A stretch of 64,000 nt of DNA. Origin: Calliphora vicina (taxonomy: Eukaryota > Arthropoda > Insecta > Diptera > Calliphoridae). Below, one piece after another: positions 34,701-48,000 of the stretch (position 1 is the stretch's first letter; the number at the start of each line of letters is the position of its first letter). Made by a program: the position numbers and the translations under genes. A model generated the notes under the pieces. It was not told where the DNA came from, ran no database searches, and saw nothing but the letters and a program-made list of their open reading frames with translations. The stretch is from contig NC_088780.1 of the NCBI RefSeq assembly GCF_958450345.1, positions 172,254,726-172,318,725 on the forward strand, in the 5' to 3' direction.

Positions 34701-37700
34701 CCTATTAAAATCTAATATATAAAAATCTCGTGTCACAATGTTAGTGTTTGAACTCCTCCGAAACGGCTCAACTGATTTTTATGAAATTTTGTATGTATGT
34801 TTGGTAGGTATGAGAATAGGTCGTAAAGTATATTTCATACCGCTAGGTCATTAGGGTGACCCTATCCAGAATTTATTTTTACCATTTTTTGGCCAAAAGC
34901 TTTTTTCGCATTTTATTTATTTGGCATTAAAAAATACCTATAACCCCAAATTTTCATCAACCGACCCACACCCACCCGTTTTTTAGCCGAGATTTTAGTA
35001 TTTTGTATGAGCAATATCCAAATATCGATATTTAACTATTTTTATGAAATTTTGTATATATTTTTGGTAGGTACGAGAATATTATATATCATACCGCTAG
35101 GACATCAGAATGTCCCTATCCACCCATTTTTTAAAATATTTTTCGCCAAAAAATTTTGTTTATATTTCTCTTCATTTGGCATCAAAAATATCTATAATGC
35201 CAACTTCACTTAGAATACATTCGCTATTTTTTATTTAACAACCAAAATATTCACTAGAAATAATTTGTATGGCAGAACAACGTTTGCCGGATCAGCTAGT
35301 TTTTATATAAATTTTAGTTTTAGAAACTCAATGAATATGTAATATATAATAAAATCTTTATTTATTAACGAAACTCAATGAAACTTTCAGAGTTTTTTAA
35401 GTTTCTAAATAACAAGGTGTATAAAAACTTGTCAAAAGGTCAAAGGGAATCCCGCAATTCCTAAAAATTGGACCAAAAATCCCAAAAATGGTATTTTTTC
35501 CACATTTCCTTCGGGCTGGGAAAATACTTTAGGGATAAATAGGGAACACATCAGAGTTTCCAAAGCTGCTTTCCGTTTTCTGATTCCTGCTTTGGGATTT
35601 TAGAACATGTGGCCCAAATTTGAAATTTTGATAAAAAATAGGTCAATTTCTAAAGGGCGTAGGGCCGATATGTTCTAAAAATGGGACATGTTTTTTATAC
35701 CAAAATGTTCTCCGTAAAGAAACTTTATAGAAAAACATAAAATTGTTATACGTTCTTAAAGAAAGTTGGTTTTTAATAAAAAAAAAGAGTTAAGTCACCT
35801 TTTTGTCCAAGAAACAGCAAAAATATACTATTTTTTGAATTTTTAAATTGAAAATCGGTTATTTTTGGATTCGTAATTGATATTGCTCTGAAATCTTTTG
35901 TATGTTATTGGTAATTTAGTTGTCTAACTAATAAAAAAATTCGAGTCCATTCGGTCCAAAAGTGCGCCCTATATAACTAGAAAATTATAAGAGATAAATA
36001 GCACACGCAAGCAAACCTAGCCGAGCGCTTTCCAAAAATATAAAATTCTTTGAAATCGGATGGGAAACAAAAAAATGGCACGTGTTTTACAATTTTACAT
36101 GTCGAAGGTACCCTACTTTGAGCCCCCTTAGCGCCACCCCTGGGGCATTTGTAGGGCCCATTTTAATAACTTAAACTCGACTACTCCTTGGCTACGCCCA
36201 ATTCAAATTTTATCCCGCTCGGATTCTGCCCCACTGTGCAGGGCGGGATTATCGGAACCCTTTGCAAAATAATTAGGAACATATTGGGCCATCTAAAATA
36301 GGTTACTATATTTAGATATCGACTATGCGATTTGAGAACTTTTGCCCTAAAGTAGAATTTTATATACAAAATAGGCGTTTTTTGAATGGACCTGGTCCCA
36401 CCTCCATATCAAAAATTATAATTTTTTTTTCATTTAAAATATTTGATGTAAAGTTAGTTTTCCAAAAAGTACAAACTCATTATACATTCTCTTGTTTCAG
36501 AAAAAAATAGCGAAAAATCGCATTTTTTAATTTTTTTAAAATTCAAAAGCAAAAAAAGCTTGTGTTCGATTTGTGAGAAGTGGTTTGAAAAGGGTAAAAA
36601 TTGTTAAAAAGAAAAAAACGTATTGTTGAATGATAATTTGTATATATGACATAGAATAAAATATACATAGAAGCGCTACTGAGAGACAAAGGACCTAAGT
36701 TTGTTGTCAAAAACCTAAGTCTTGCTGACCCGACAGACATTGTCCTGTCCAAGCCAAAAAATGCCTGTTATTCTATGTTCTATATGAATAAAAATCGAAT
36801 TTAGATATTCTAAGTTTTTATACATATAAAAAATCGTTTTTGGTTAAGAATATGAGTGATCACAGAATGAGCTCCTTTTCTTGATTCAACGCTTATTGGC
36901 CAAGTTATTAGCGAATTTAGATATTTTAAGTTTTTATATAAAAAATCTAATTTTGGTCAGAAATATGATTGATCACAGATCAAGCTCCTTTTCTTGATTC
37001 AACGCTTATTGGCCAAGTTATTAGCGAATTTAGATATTTTGAGTTTTTATATAAATAACACTGTGCATCAAATTTCGGGTCATTAAATCTTTCCCGAATG
37101 AGACCAACGGGAAGTGATAGTAGAACATCAGTAGACCAAAACCCCCAAAGGGTTTTAAAAAGTTAGCTCGTATTTTAAAGTTATGCGCCTTTAAAGTTCA
37201 GCTTTTTTGAGTAAAAATTTTTCATATACATATATTTAATTTTTAAAATTGTATTTGTATTTTTTTTTACATAGTTTATATAAAAATGAACTACATTATA
37301 TAGTTCGAGGTCTTTTCTGCTCTGGTGGATGCTCTATAGAACCAGAATTTGAAGTAGACAAATTTTGTAGTTCACTTCCTGTGTTTTCTTCTCCTCCATC
37401 ATCGTAATGCAAGTTCTTGCTCCACCAACAAATTTCGGCTAATACAGCATCGGGAGACTTTTTTCCTCGATATCTGCAAAATTTGTGTTAAAATGTATTG
37501 GGGAAAAAAATATATGTACAGTATTGGCCATAACTAAAGCACCCCCTCAATGGACGGCTTTTTTGGGATGTATTTTGTATATATTTTATTAACTAATATT
37601 GTTAATGTTCATTTAATATTCATTTGGTAAAAGATAATTTTATTAAAAATTAATTTAAAATGATAAATCATATAAAAACTCAAAACGCAACGGACAAACA

Positions 37701-40700
37701 AAAGCACCCTCTTATAAGATGTTTAAAAATTTGACTCTGTACTGCATATTTGGAATGTGAATTAAAAATTCCAAAAGATAAAAATATTGGAAGACGTAGT
37801 GTGCAAAATTTAAGTTTTATACAGTTTATTGTGAAAAAAACAATGACAAGGAACAAGTACTCCAGTAAATTTAAAATTAAAGTTATTGAAGACTGGAAGA
37901 CAGGCTTATCACTACATGAATTTAGTAAAAAATATTCAATTAACAGATCAGTTATTTCCAGGCTCGTTTCAAAATTTTTTAAGACTGGTCGAAAATCTCC
38001 GGTGCATTCTGGAGGTCGTTCGCGAAAGAAAACACGATATTATGATTCCTTGATCAAAAGAGCAATACAAAAAGATCCTGCAGCATCAGCTATTCAAGTA
38101 CGAACAAGTTTAGAATTATGCGTTAGCGAAAGAACAATCCGTAGAAGAGTAATAGAAGCCCGATTATTCCGCTGGAATAAGGCGTGTACGCAGACCAAAA
38201 GGAGGAAGACTGAATCCTAAGTATTGTAAAGGAACAATTAAACATGGAGGAGGTAATGTAATGGTCTGGGGTTGCTTTTCTGGTCAAGGATTTGGGCCAA
38301 ATCAAAATTTATGGGATTATGGATCGGTTCATGTACCGTGATGTATTGGAAGCTGTAATGTTGCCTTATGCCCGTGAAGAGATGCCAATTATAGGGAGCT
38401 TTCAACAGGATAACGATTCTAAGCACCCCTTCAAAGTTTGTAAGACTTGGCTACACTGCAATAAGATTCAAGTTCTTCATTGGCCTGGTCAATCTCCCGA
38501 TCTCAATCCTATTGAGAACTTGTGGCACATTGTTAATATGAAAATAAATCGTGAAAATTGTTGAAATAAGGATCGGAAATTTTCACGATTTATTTCATGC
38601 CGTTAAAATAGCCTGGAAAGGAATATCGAAAAACGCCATAAAAACATAATATCTTCTATGCCAAGAGATGTTCTTGTGCCATCCAAAACAAAGGATTTGC
38701 AACAAAAAATTAACTAAATTTTTTTTTTATAGTTTATCCTTGAGGGGTGCTTTAATTTTGTCCGTTGCATTTTCTACCTTAACATATTTTTTGATTTTAA
38801 GTTACCTCTTATAGAATGGTTAACTTTGAAAGTATTTGTTTATCAACACTAAACATATTAACAAATGAAAATAATACATAATAGATATTTAAAACTTTGC
38901 TTTTATACAAAAAATACCATATGAAAAAAATGCACAGTTATGGCCAATACTGTATATTAAAAATTACCTCATTTCAAATGGCATTGCAATTTGGTGGTAC
39001 TGTTCACCTTGTTCATCTGATTCGGTCGCTAGTTGCTGACCGAAGCACAGTGGTTTAGAAACTTTTTTTTTTGGAAATAATTCGGTATCTCGGGAACTAT
39101 TGGAGATATTATTACAAAATTTCACATGGTTAGAACTGAGGTGTTTTTGAGTCGAATTACATTTGTTCAGCTTCCTAGGGGTAATACGGGCCAGTTTGTG
39201 CCCCCTCAAAGTTGGTCACATCCCCAAAAATTCATTTATGATCCGAATGAGCTGAAATTTAAAATATAAATAGTCCTTGAGAAGATCTACAAAAAAATAC
39301 GCTTACTTGTGTAGGTTATCTCCTTCAGTTGAAGAGATATTTAGGTTTATTTATTTTTTTTTTTTTAATTTTGCTCGATTTTTTTTGGTTTTTTAGATAT
39401 GGCGGCCCTACGGAGGGTCGAATTTTTTTTTCAAAATATCAGCTATATTGGCAATAAAATTCTAAATAAAATAAAAAAAACTTGGTAACAGTTATCTCGT
39501 CCGTGTAAAAAGTTACACGCATCCAAAGTTGGAACATGTAAAATGGGCCTAATTTTTTACGATTTTTCCTAAAAAAGTCCCTATATTTTTTCTTTTGTAG
39601 AAACAAATTTTCTTTGGGACTATATACAATTTTTATATGTTCCGGAAAGAAAACTTAATGCAAAAGCATGTAAAGTAAAATTGGGCTCACTTAAGCGGAC
39701 ACAGTATCCCCCAGATCTATCCAAACTTGGACAATTTTAAAAAAAATATTTAGGTTTCAGTAAAAAATTCTAAAAAGGCAAAGCACCGATCCTCGAAAAA
39801 GTTCCGTATTTGTATAACCCTATATGTTGTTTAAATACTTAGAAAGTTGTTTTACTATCACACGGTAAATAGCGTCACAGTAGGCACTTTTCTAAAAAAA
39901 CTCAGTTTTTGGAACACAGTTTTTGGAAAATAAAAAATGTCAAAAATTATAATGTCATTAATTTAAGGACATTTGGATCTAAATTAGTTCCCAATTTTGT
40001 TATGATATCTTTAACCGTTAAAATTTTACATTAAATCAAATTTTATATTTTTATTCGTGGAAAATCACCATATAAAAGTTTTTTTAGTTTTTAAGGTAAA
40101 TGAAGACCCAAAATTTTATAAAATTATTTAATTTTACTAAAATATCAATCCTCAGGTCATAATGTTTTCAACAGTATCCAATACTTATATAAAAAGCCTT
40201 TATTTACTCCTCAGAAGTTCCACAAACCTTGCCCGCTTTGGCAAATTTGTACGTTTTTTCATATAATGCGTGCAAAAATCTGTTACACTAAAATTTCTGT
40301 TAAGTCAGTATGTGTTTGAATTCATTCATCGTTGCGTTAACAGATATCTGATAGCTGTCAGACCTAGTTTTACCCAACAGATATAAATTCTTCTGTAAAC
40401 GAACCATGTTTTAACATTTGTGGTGTGAAATGGCCACAAACGTAACAAAAATTGTTTATATTGCAAGACATTTCACAAACTTTATTAAATTACAAATATT
40501 TTTTTTAGTAATTAACTTTATTTAAAAACTTTTTTTCACTTTATTAACAAATAATGGTTCACAAATTCACAAAAAGTTGCACTATTAGTTGCACACAATA
40601 TGGCGAATACTCGATACACGATACCCACTACTCAATACTTTTACAGCAATATTCAGCAATTCTCCAAAAATTGGTAATTGCGTATCTAAGTACCAAAAAC

Positions 40701-43700
40701 TATAAAAATAAAAAAATCTGCAAAAAGTGTTAAAATTAATGAATTTTAAGTATATTAGGACTAGAACATTCAACTAAAATTACTTTATATAAATATTGAC
40801 TTACTTCAATAGATTATTCATAAAATATATATGAAAAATTTTTACTCAAAAAAACTTTAAAGGAGAATAACTTTAAAACACGAGCTAACTTTTAAAAACT
40901 TTTACGATCGGTCCATAATTAGTCATAGCTCACATATAGACCCGCTTCCGAAAATCACTTTAACGTGCATAAATCGCTTAAAAATGTTGGTATACTCACA
41001 AAATTCAACATAGTAAACTTTCATATAGACATAAATCACACGACCTAATTTCATGGTGATCGGTCCACAATTGGTCATAGCCCCCCTATAAGGCCCACTT
41101 CCGAAAATCACTCAAAAATATAAATTATTGAAATTTTAAAAGAAAAATATTTTTGCTCTTTTACTTAGTGTAGGGTATTATATGGTCGGGCTTGACCGAC
41201 TATACTTTCTTACTTGTTTTTTGGTTGAATTGTTATGTTTTGTTTTTTTATGTATTTGTACACAAAATTCGTAGTTGTATTTTCAATTTAAAATTAAAAT
41301 AAAAATTATTCGGTTAATCGAATAATTTTAAATTAACCGATTATTAACCGAATAATTCTAAACCCCGATTAATTATTTGCTCGATTAACCGATTAAACCA
41401 GAAACCCGATTAATTGATCGATATGTATGTATGTAAATTCTCAATTTTAAAATTGCATAAAACTTATATTTATAGTTTTCAATTTGAAATATAACAAACA
41501 AATTATAAATAAACAAGTAAGAGAGCTATATTCGGCTGTGCCGAATCTTGTATACCCTTCACCAAATTATACTTCAAAATACAAATTTTAAATATTTTTA
41601 GGCTTTTATTTTTTTCCAAAGTTGTTTTTTTAATTTTTTGGAAATTTTTTTTTTTCATTGTTATTTTTTTTTTATTTTAAATTTTAAATTTTTGTTTTTA
41701 ATTTTAAAATTTTGGTTTTTTGTTTTTTTAATTTTTTTGTGGAAATATTGTGGAAATTACAATCTTATATATACCCTTCTCTCGAAGGTGAAGTGTATAA
41801 AAATGGGATTATTGAGAGGTGTATGGTAGCTCCATTTTTTAAAATTCCAACAAACGTCAGAACGTTAATATGGCGACAAAAAGAGAAAGTGAGACCACAT
41901 TGTATTTTTCTATCATGCTAGTATTAATATAATTGTTTTTTTTCTGAAATATAAATATACTCACTTATGGGCATCTGAAAGGGATTCCGTTTTTAATAAT
42001 TCTTCAGCCATTTCTAAGCCTGTAACGTAGTCACCCAATCTTAATGAAACGTAACTATAAGCCGCATATATAGATGAGAGTAAAATACAAAAGGTTTGTT
42101 TTGATATCGGTCGAGATGGAGGACAAAAATTGTTGTCTTTAGGTGTACGCCAGTTTTGACTTTGCGGTGTGTTATTCATAAAATCTTCATTTGTCTGTGA
42201 TGTGTTAAATTGTTTAAGATAGAATTGAGTAAGAGTCAGAGCATTACGCAAACTTAATGCAGCGAATCCCATGGTAGGCTCAAGTACAGCTGATGATTGG
42301 CTATTTTCCCTTAAGAAAACGGATTGTTATACATTTTATTTATATATGCTTAAATATCGTCCATGAGCCAACAAGTAGTTCATGAGACTTTTTGTTGGCG
42401 TAAAGACAATATGTACATTGGAGTTATAACATTCGAATATACCAAATCGGACATATCCATACTGCAACATGCTTTTTATAAATAAGCAGAAGCACATTAT
42501 GAGTAGGTAATACGATGATGAATATAAATGAATATTTTGTTCACGATATAAATCTCTTCATAATTTTTCAATTTGGAACAAATCTACAAAGAATAACAAG
42601 AAGTGAAACGCTGTCAAAAAAATCTAACTCTACTATCAGAAAAAACCTAATTTAAAGAATGTATTAGTAATATTATCCTCATATGTATTAGTGCTCAGAC
42701 TAATTTCACCACACTTCTCAAAAACAATATACATACTTATTTCTAAAAAAGCAACATACAAAACTATAGCAATATTTTATTATATTTAAATGTCTAAATT
42801 CAATATTACAAATTTATTTGACGAAATATACTTTTTCTAGAATATATATTATTTTTTTATTCATAAGATATATTAACAGATCAAAAAAAACTTATTTCAG
42901 AATTCTGAATATTATTGAACAAACAACATAAATAAAAAAAAATTAAATAATTCACACTGCTAATTTTCGGTTTTTTAGCACATATGTATAATATTATTGT
43001 TTAAATAAAAATTTAAACAAATAAATTAATACCTGGTTAATATAATAGGCCTTTATTTTTTATAACCTCAGAAAGATGATTTGGCATGTTATAAATAATT
43101 TTTTGCAATTAATCTACACTGATTTTATCCCATTCTTCCTATGGCCTTTTTTGAGTTCGTTTTTCGAAGAAACGGGATTTCCGCGGACTCGGCGATCTAA
43201 ATGGTCACATAAATTTTCTATGGGATTCATGTCTGGGGACTTTGGGGTCGTTGTCCTGATAAAATTCAAAAGTTCTTGCAATTTCCATTTTTCTACAGAT
43301 TGTTTTAAATTTACTCTCAAAATGTTCAAATTAACACCCTTGTTCATAATGCCTTCGATAAATACCAGTTTCCCAACACCTTTCGCTGATATGCATCCCC
43401 AAACCGTTACACTTCCTCCTCCATGCTTAACTGTTGGAGTAATATTTTTCCTTTTAACTCCTAATTCACAATTCCGCCTTAACTTCAGTAACAATTTTGG
43501 GGCACTTAAGCGTGGATTAGCCTTGATTTTTCTAACAATACGGCGCTCTTCCATCTCGGTAATCTTTTTTGGCTGCTCAGTTTATTTTTTTAAATCAATT
43601 CGATACGATTCGACAGTATTTGGCTTCAGCAATATTTTTTCCATTTTTGTATTGAAAAATCACTAATTGTCTTTGCTCTAAACTTGAGAAGAACAATGTT

Positions 43701-44997
43701 TATTCAGCTAACTTTATTTGTTTGATGTGAATTAATGTTTTACAAATAATTTATGTAAATATGCTGATTACAGCGTTGAAATTTATGGTAAAACTAAAAA
43801 ACCGAATATTAATGAAGCATGCATTTCTGTAGTATATTAGTTTCTTATTTTTTTAAAATAGATTCACTCAATATTAATTAAATCCAATTAGAGAATATTG
43901 AGCTCTACATATATACATTTAAGTAAAAAAATAAACATTAACAAGACGTCAATATATTCATTGTGAATTTTTTTATAGAACAGAAATGTGGTTATTGCTC
44001 CAATGTACATACATATGTATACCGTAACTTACATATATGATATTCTATTTGAAAAGAAAGTTCTGGCACCATTGCTCGCCAAACGTTTTTCGTCAAATGA
44101 TCTCTTCTGAAAAAAAGTTAAAAATTATAAATATTTCCATAATCCAATACATCAAGGAATATAACAATATGAAGTATATACGTTGAACGCAGCTTGGAAA
44201 ATCATAATAGAACATACCAAGGTTAATCCTGAGTTTTGCCAATTTAGAACTAGTTATACCCTACAGCACTATATTGGGTAACGTGTAAAAATATTGTCCC
44301 AACACCCACCTTAAAGTATACCAATATGCTCAGGATCACTTTCTGAACCGATTAATCGATGTCCGTCCGTCCGTCCGTAATCTTGTAATCAAACTACAGG
44401 TCGCAATTTCAAAGATAAGTCGGCAAAATTTGGACAAAGCTTATTGAATTTGGTTAGAATCGCTCCATTATTCATCTTAGCCCTCATAGGATTGAACTAT
44501 CTGAAAATAGTTAAGCTCTCATAAATATCTTAGTTAAATAGATGATATCCAAACCAAATTCAGCGCAAATAAGTTTTATATAAGCCGAACTCGCATTACC
44601 ATATTTTGTAACAATCGGTACATAACACTATACAACAAAATCCAATTTTTTCCAAAATTACAAGGTCCGACCAATAAATTTTGATAGAGGAGACAAAAAA
44701 AAAACACGTGTATCGGCGTTTTGAAAGTTTACATCTGAATTTCATTTGAGGGGGGTTAAAGTTTCTCAACTCTGGCACATTCTTATTGTTAATCGTCATA
44801 AGAAACCATGTGATCCTTACATTTTATGTATAAAATGTGTTCAGCAAAGTTATGTAAAAAAAAAATCGATTTGGTATTTATTATTTTATAACAAAGTATG
44901 CTATCTCCAAAATTGGTTATTTCAAAGGCAACAATGTCCACTTTGTTGAAACAAACACAGCAATCTCCAAATTTCAGATCGAAATTCTAAGATATAC

Positions 44998-45028
<31 letters not shown>

Positions 45029-48000
45029 GGGTGGCCCTTAATAAACGAAAGTTGGATTTTAGCCATTCTCATCCTCCAGTTTGGTGAACATTAGTAAAAA
45101 AAATCACAAGGGGAAAAAATGCATTTTTTTCAGTTTTTGTAAAAATTTTGCTATTAAAAAATTACTTTTGTAATTTAATTTAACCCTGCATGCCCACTGT
45201 TAGTCGTTTCGACTAACATCATTGATTTTTCCTGTCGTAATTTTTTTTCTCTTTCTGTATCGTTCTCATTTTTTACGTTGAGAGTTTTGATTTAGTTGTA
45301 AGACTGCTGTCGATCAATACTAACTTGTTGTGTAACTCATTTAAGTGGTATGAATATGTTTGTAAAAACAGCGTAGTCGTAACGACTAACATTGGTATTA
45401 TTGCAATTTTTGTTTTCTTTACAAAATGACTGCAACTGGAATATCTGATGATGAATTTTAAAGAATATTGGCTATATCCGATGATGATGAAGAAGATTTT
45501 AGTACCTCCGAGAGCGAATACGCGCCACGTTTATCTAAAGAAAGTTATTCGGAAGATATAGTGGACAGTGACAATTATGAAAGCAGTGGTCACGATTTAG
45601 AAGACAGCGATGAATAACCAAGTGACATTATTGCTCAGGAGACGAAATACAGCTCCAAGAAAATTAAGAAAAGAAAAATTTGCGTCTTATGTTCCTATCA
45701 GAAACACAGCATGACAAAGACTGCATGCTCAAAATGCGAAAAAATATATGTGGCGAACACAAAGTTGAGCTTTGCGCCTTTTGTGCAAAACATTGAAGTA
45801 CAACTTTGTTTCAGCATTAATTACTTAAAGCATTACCTTAATTTTATAATGCCAGGAAGCATTTTAAGTTTTTAAATTTATTTCATTTATTTTTATTTTT
45901 TTTAACAACTCCAGTGATATTGCTAATACTGAAGAAAGACGCCAATTGTTTAAATTACAAATAAATCAAAAACCATAGCAAATATAAATGTTTTTCATTT
46001 TTATTTATAAAGAGGTATAGTATTTTACGTTTTCAGTACTTTTTGAGAAGTAGGCGCATTGCCGGTTCCACAGAATCGATTTTTCGCGCATGTTAGTCGA
46101 ATCAACTAACATTGGTCATAACCAGGGAAACCGGAAATATGCTATAAAAAAAGCGTTTTAGGCGCTTTAAATATGCAGTAAAAACTTTAAAATATGCTCT
46201 TAAAATTTAAAAAATATGCTCTTAAAAAAACAAACTTTTACATAATTTTTAACCAAAAAAAATTTACTTAAATTTTCAAATAAAAATCGTTGTCTTGGAT
46301 CTGAAAACATTTTTAAACATAGAAAATGTTCTTTCGACATCAACTGATGTTACAGGAGCAAATTTAAAAGACAATATTTCTTTAACACTTAGAACGGTTA
46401 AGTTTGAATTAGAACTAAAATTTGATATTTAGATGGAGCTATTATTAAAATAGTGCTTATTTTATATTAAAACAAGTAAGAGAGCTATATTCGGCTGTGC
46501 CGAATCTTAGCTCACCTTCACCTAATTATTAGAGTGACAGCCGATTTTTTTTTTTTAGATTTCAAAGAGTGCCGGGTGGAATATTGTGACACTAGGCCTA
46601 AATGTTAAGTGCTGAAAATTTGAGCCAAATCGGGCAACGATTTCTGGACGCGCATCGAGGTCAAAGTTCAGATATATGCAAAATTTTACTGTTAATATGG
46701 AATAAATAGGTGAATCTCGTTAGCTTTCTGCATTGTTTTCTAGAAATATGTAGATTTATTTATATTAATGAATATTACATTAAAAAAAAGTTTTGGAAAT
46801 TAACCCTGTATCTCCTTTGGTTCAAAATGACCCAAAAACTGTATTATCGCCAAAATTAGAGAAAAATGCAAATTTTTCAGTTTTTGAAAAAAATTTGCTA
46901 CTAAATAAATACTTTTGCAATTGAATGCAAAAGAATCGAAATATGTACGTAATTATCGTTGTAATGAGATATAAATGACAAAATTTGATTAAAAAATTTT
47001 AAAGTTATTACAAATTCGCCAGACCATTACCGTGTTTCAGACCACTTGAACAAAAAATGTACAAAAAAATTTAGATATTTCGAGAAAAATTAAAATAAAA
47101 GCTCATTTTTACTTAAAATATGTCCATATTTACTTGTATATGAGTTTTTGTCTTCGTAGGATACCGTTAACCTATTCGCAGGTATGGCCAAAAAAAATAA
47201 TTTTTTTTAACGGCTGTTTCAAAACTCCATTTTCAAATTTTTCAAAATTTTGTTAAACAAATTTCAGATTTTTTCGATCATCACATTGGGGTTTATTGAC
47301 ATCAAAATAGGGAATAAAAATATGAAAAAATTATGTCAATACCTCTTACAGTTTTTCCGTACCTGCGATTTAAATTTTGCGTTTTTCAAGAAAAACTAAT
47401 TTTTTGTCCATATTTAGGCGAATGAGTCCAATTTCCTTACTGTTATAAATTTTAAGTAAAACCTATTCACAATATTATAGTCCTTGTAATTTTAAATATG
47501 TTCTGAAAGTTTTACTAAAATCGGAAAACGATAACCTTTGAATCGTGAAGGTCAAAGGTCAAATTTTTTAATATTTGGAATTTCTAATGAAAAGATAGCG
47601 AAATGTTACATATTTTTGGGCCGATTTTCATGAAACTTGAGGAAAATATAACATAAAGTCCAGAATTTAAAATAACAGCACAAAAATGGAAATTAACCCT
47701 TAGCAGCACTTGGGGTCCAAATTATTCTCAACTTTTAAAATCAAGAAAAACACAACCATTTTGACCCCAAGTCCTCTTAAAGGTTAAAATTCATTTTTGC
47801 ACTGTTGTTGTAAATGCTAGACCCCAATATATATTTTCCTCAAGTTTCATGAAAATCGGCCCAAAAATATGTAACATTTCGCTATCTTTTCATTAGAAAT
47901 TCCAAATATTGAAAAATTTGGCCTTTGACCTTCACGATTCAAAGGTTATCGTTTTCCGATTTTAGTAAAACTTTCAGAACATATTTAAAATTACAAGGAC

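Larger units (their letters stand above)
37059..40893 (-). mobile_element. degenerate element of an uncharacterised transposase-like family, CACTGTG end
   Basis: The left end starts CACTGTGCATC. The block 37150-37235 recurs inverted at 40815-40893 (AACTTTAAAGGAGAATAACT), implying long inverted ends; the last part of the right end is lost at a mini-me copy. Minus-strand coding remnants: a possible first exon 40471-40374 with a CxxC-type start (MSCNINNFCYVCGHFTPQ); a partial exon 39045-38968 (ESDEQGEQYHQIAMPFEM); and a last exon 37473-37296 (RYRGKKSPDAVLAEICWW...) ending in KRPRTI. These resemble an abundant arthropod and cnidarian gene family usually annotated as uncharacterised, with a C-terminal motif like SDEHGERFHQ...KRYQGKWS; that recollection is the only basis. 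The conserved E of this motif may be part of a DDE site. The middle is lost to a CACAGTGG repeat and the final intron holds a Tc1 element. Confidence 0.5.

Noticed and set aside
33871..37065. A single CACAGTG element from 33871 to the CACTGTG at 37059
   Set aside because: The flanking bases do not form a duplication, and an opposite-facing end at 36236 intervenes.
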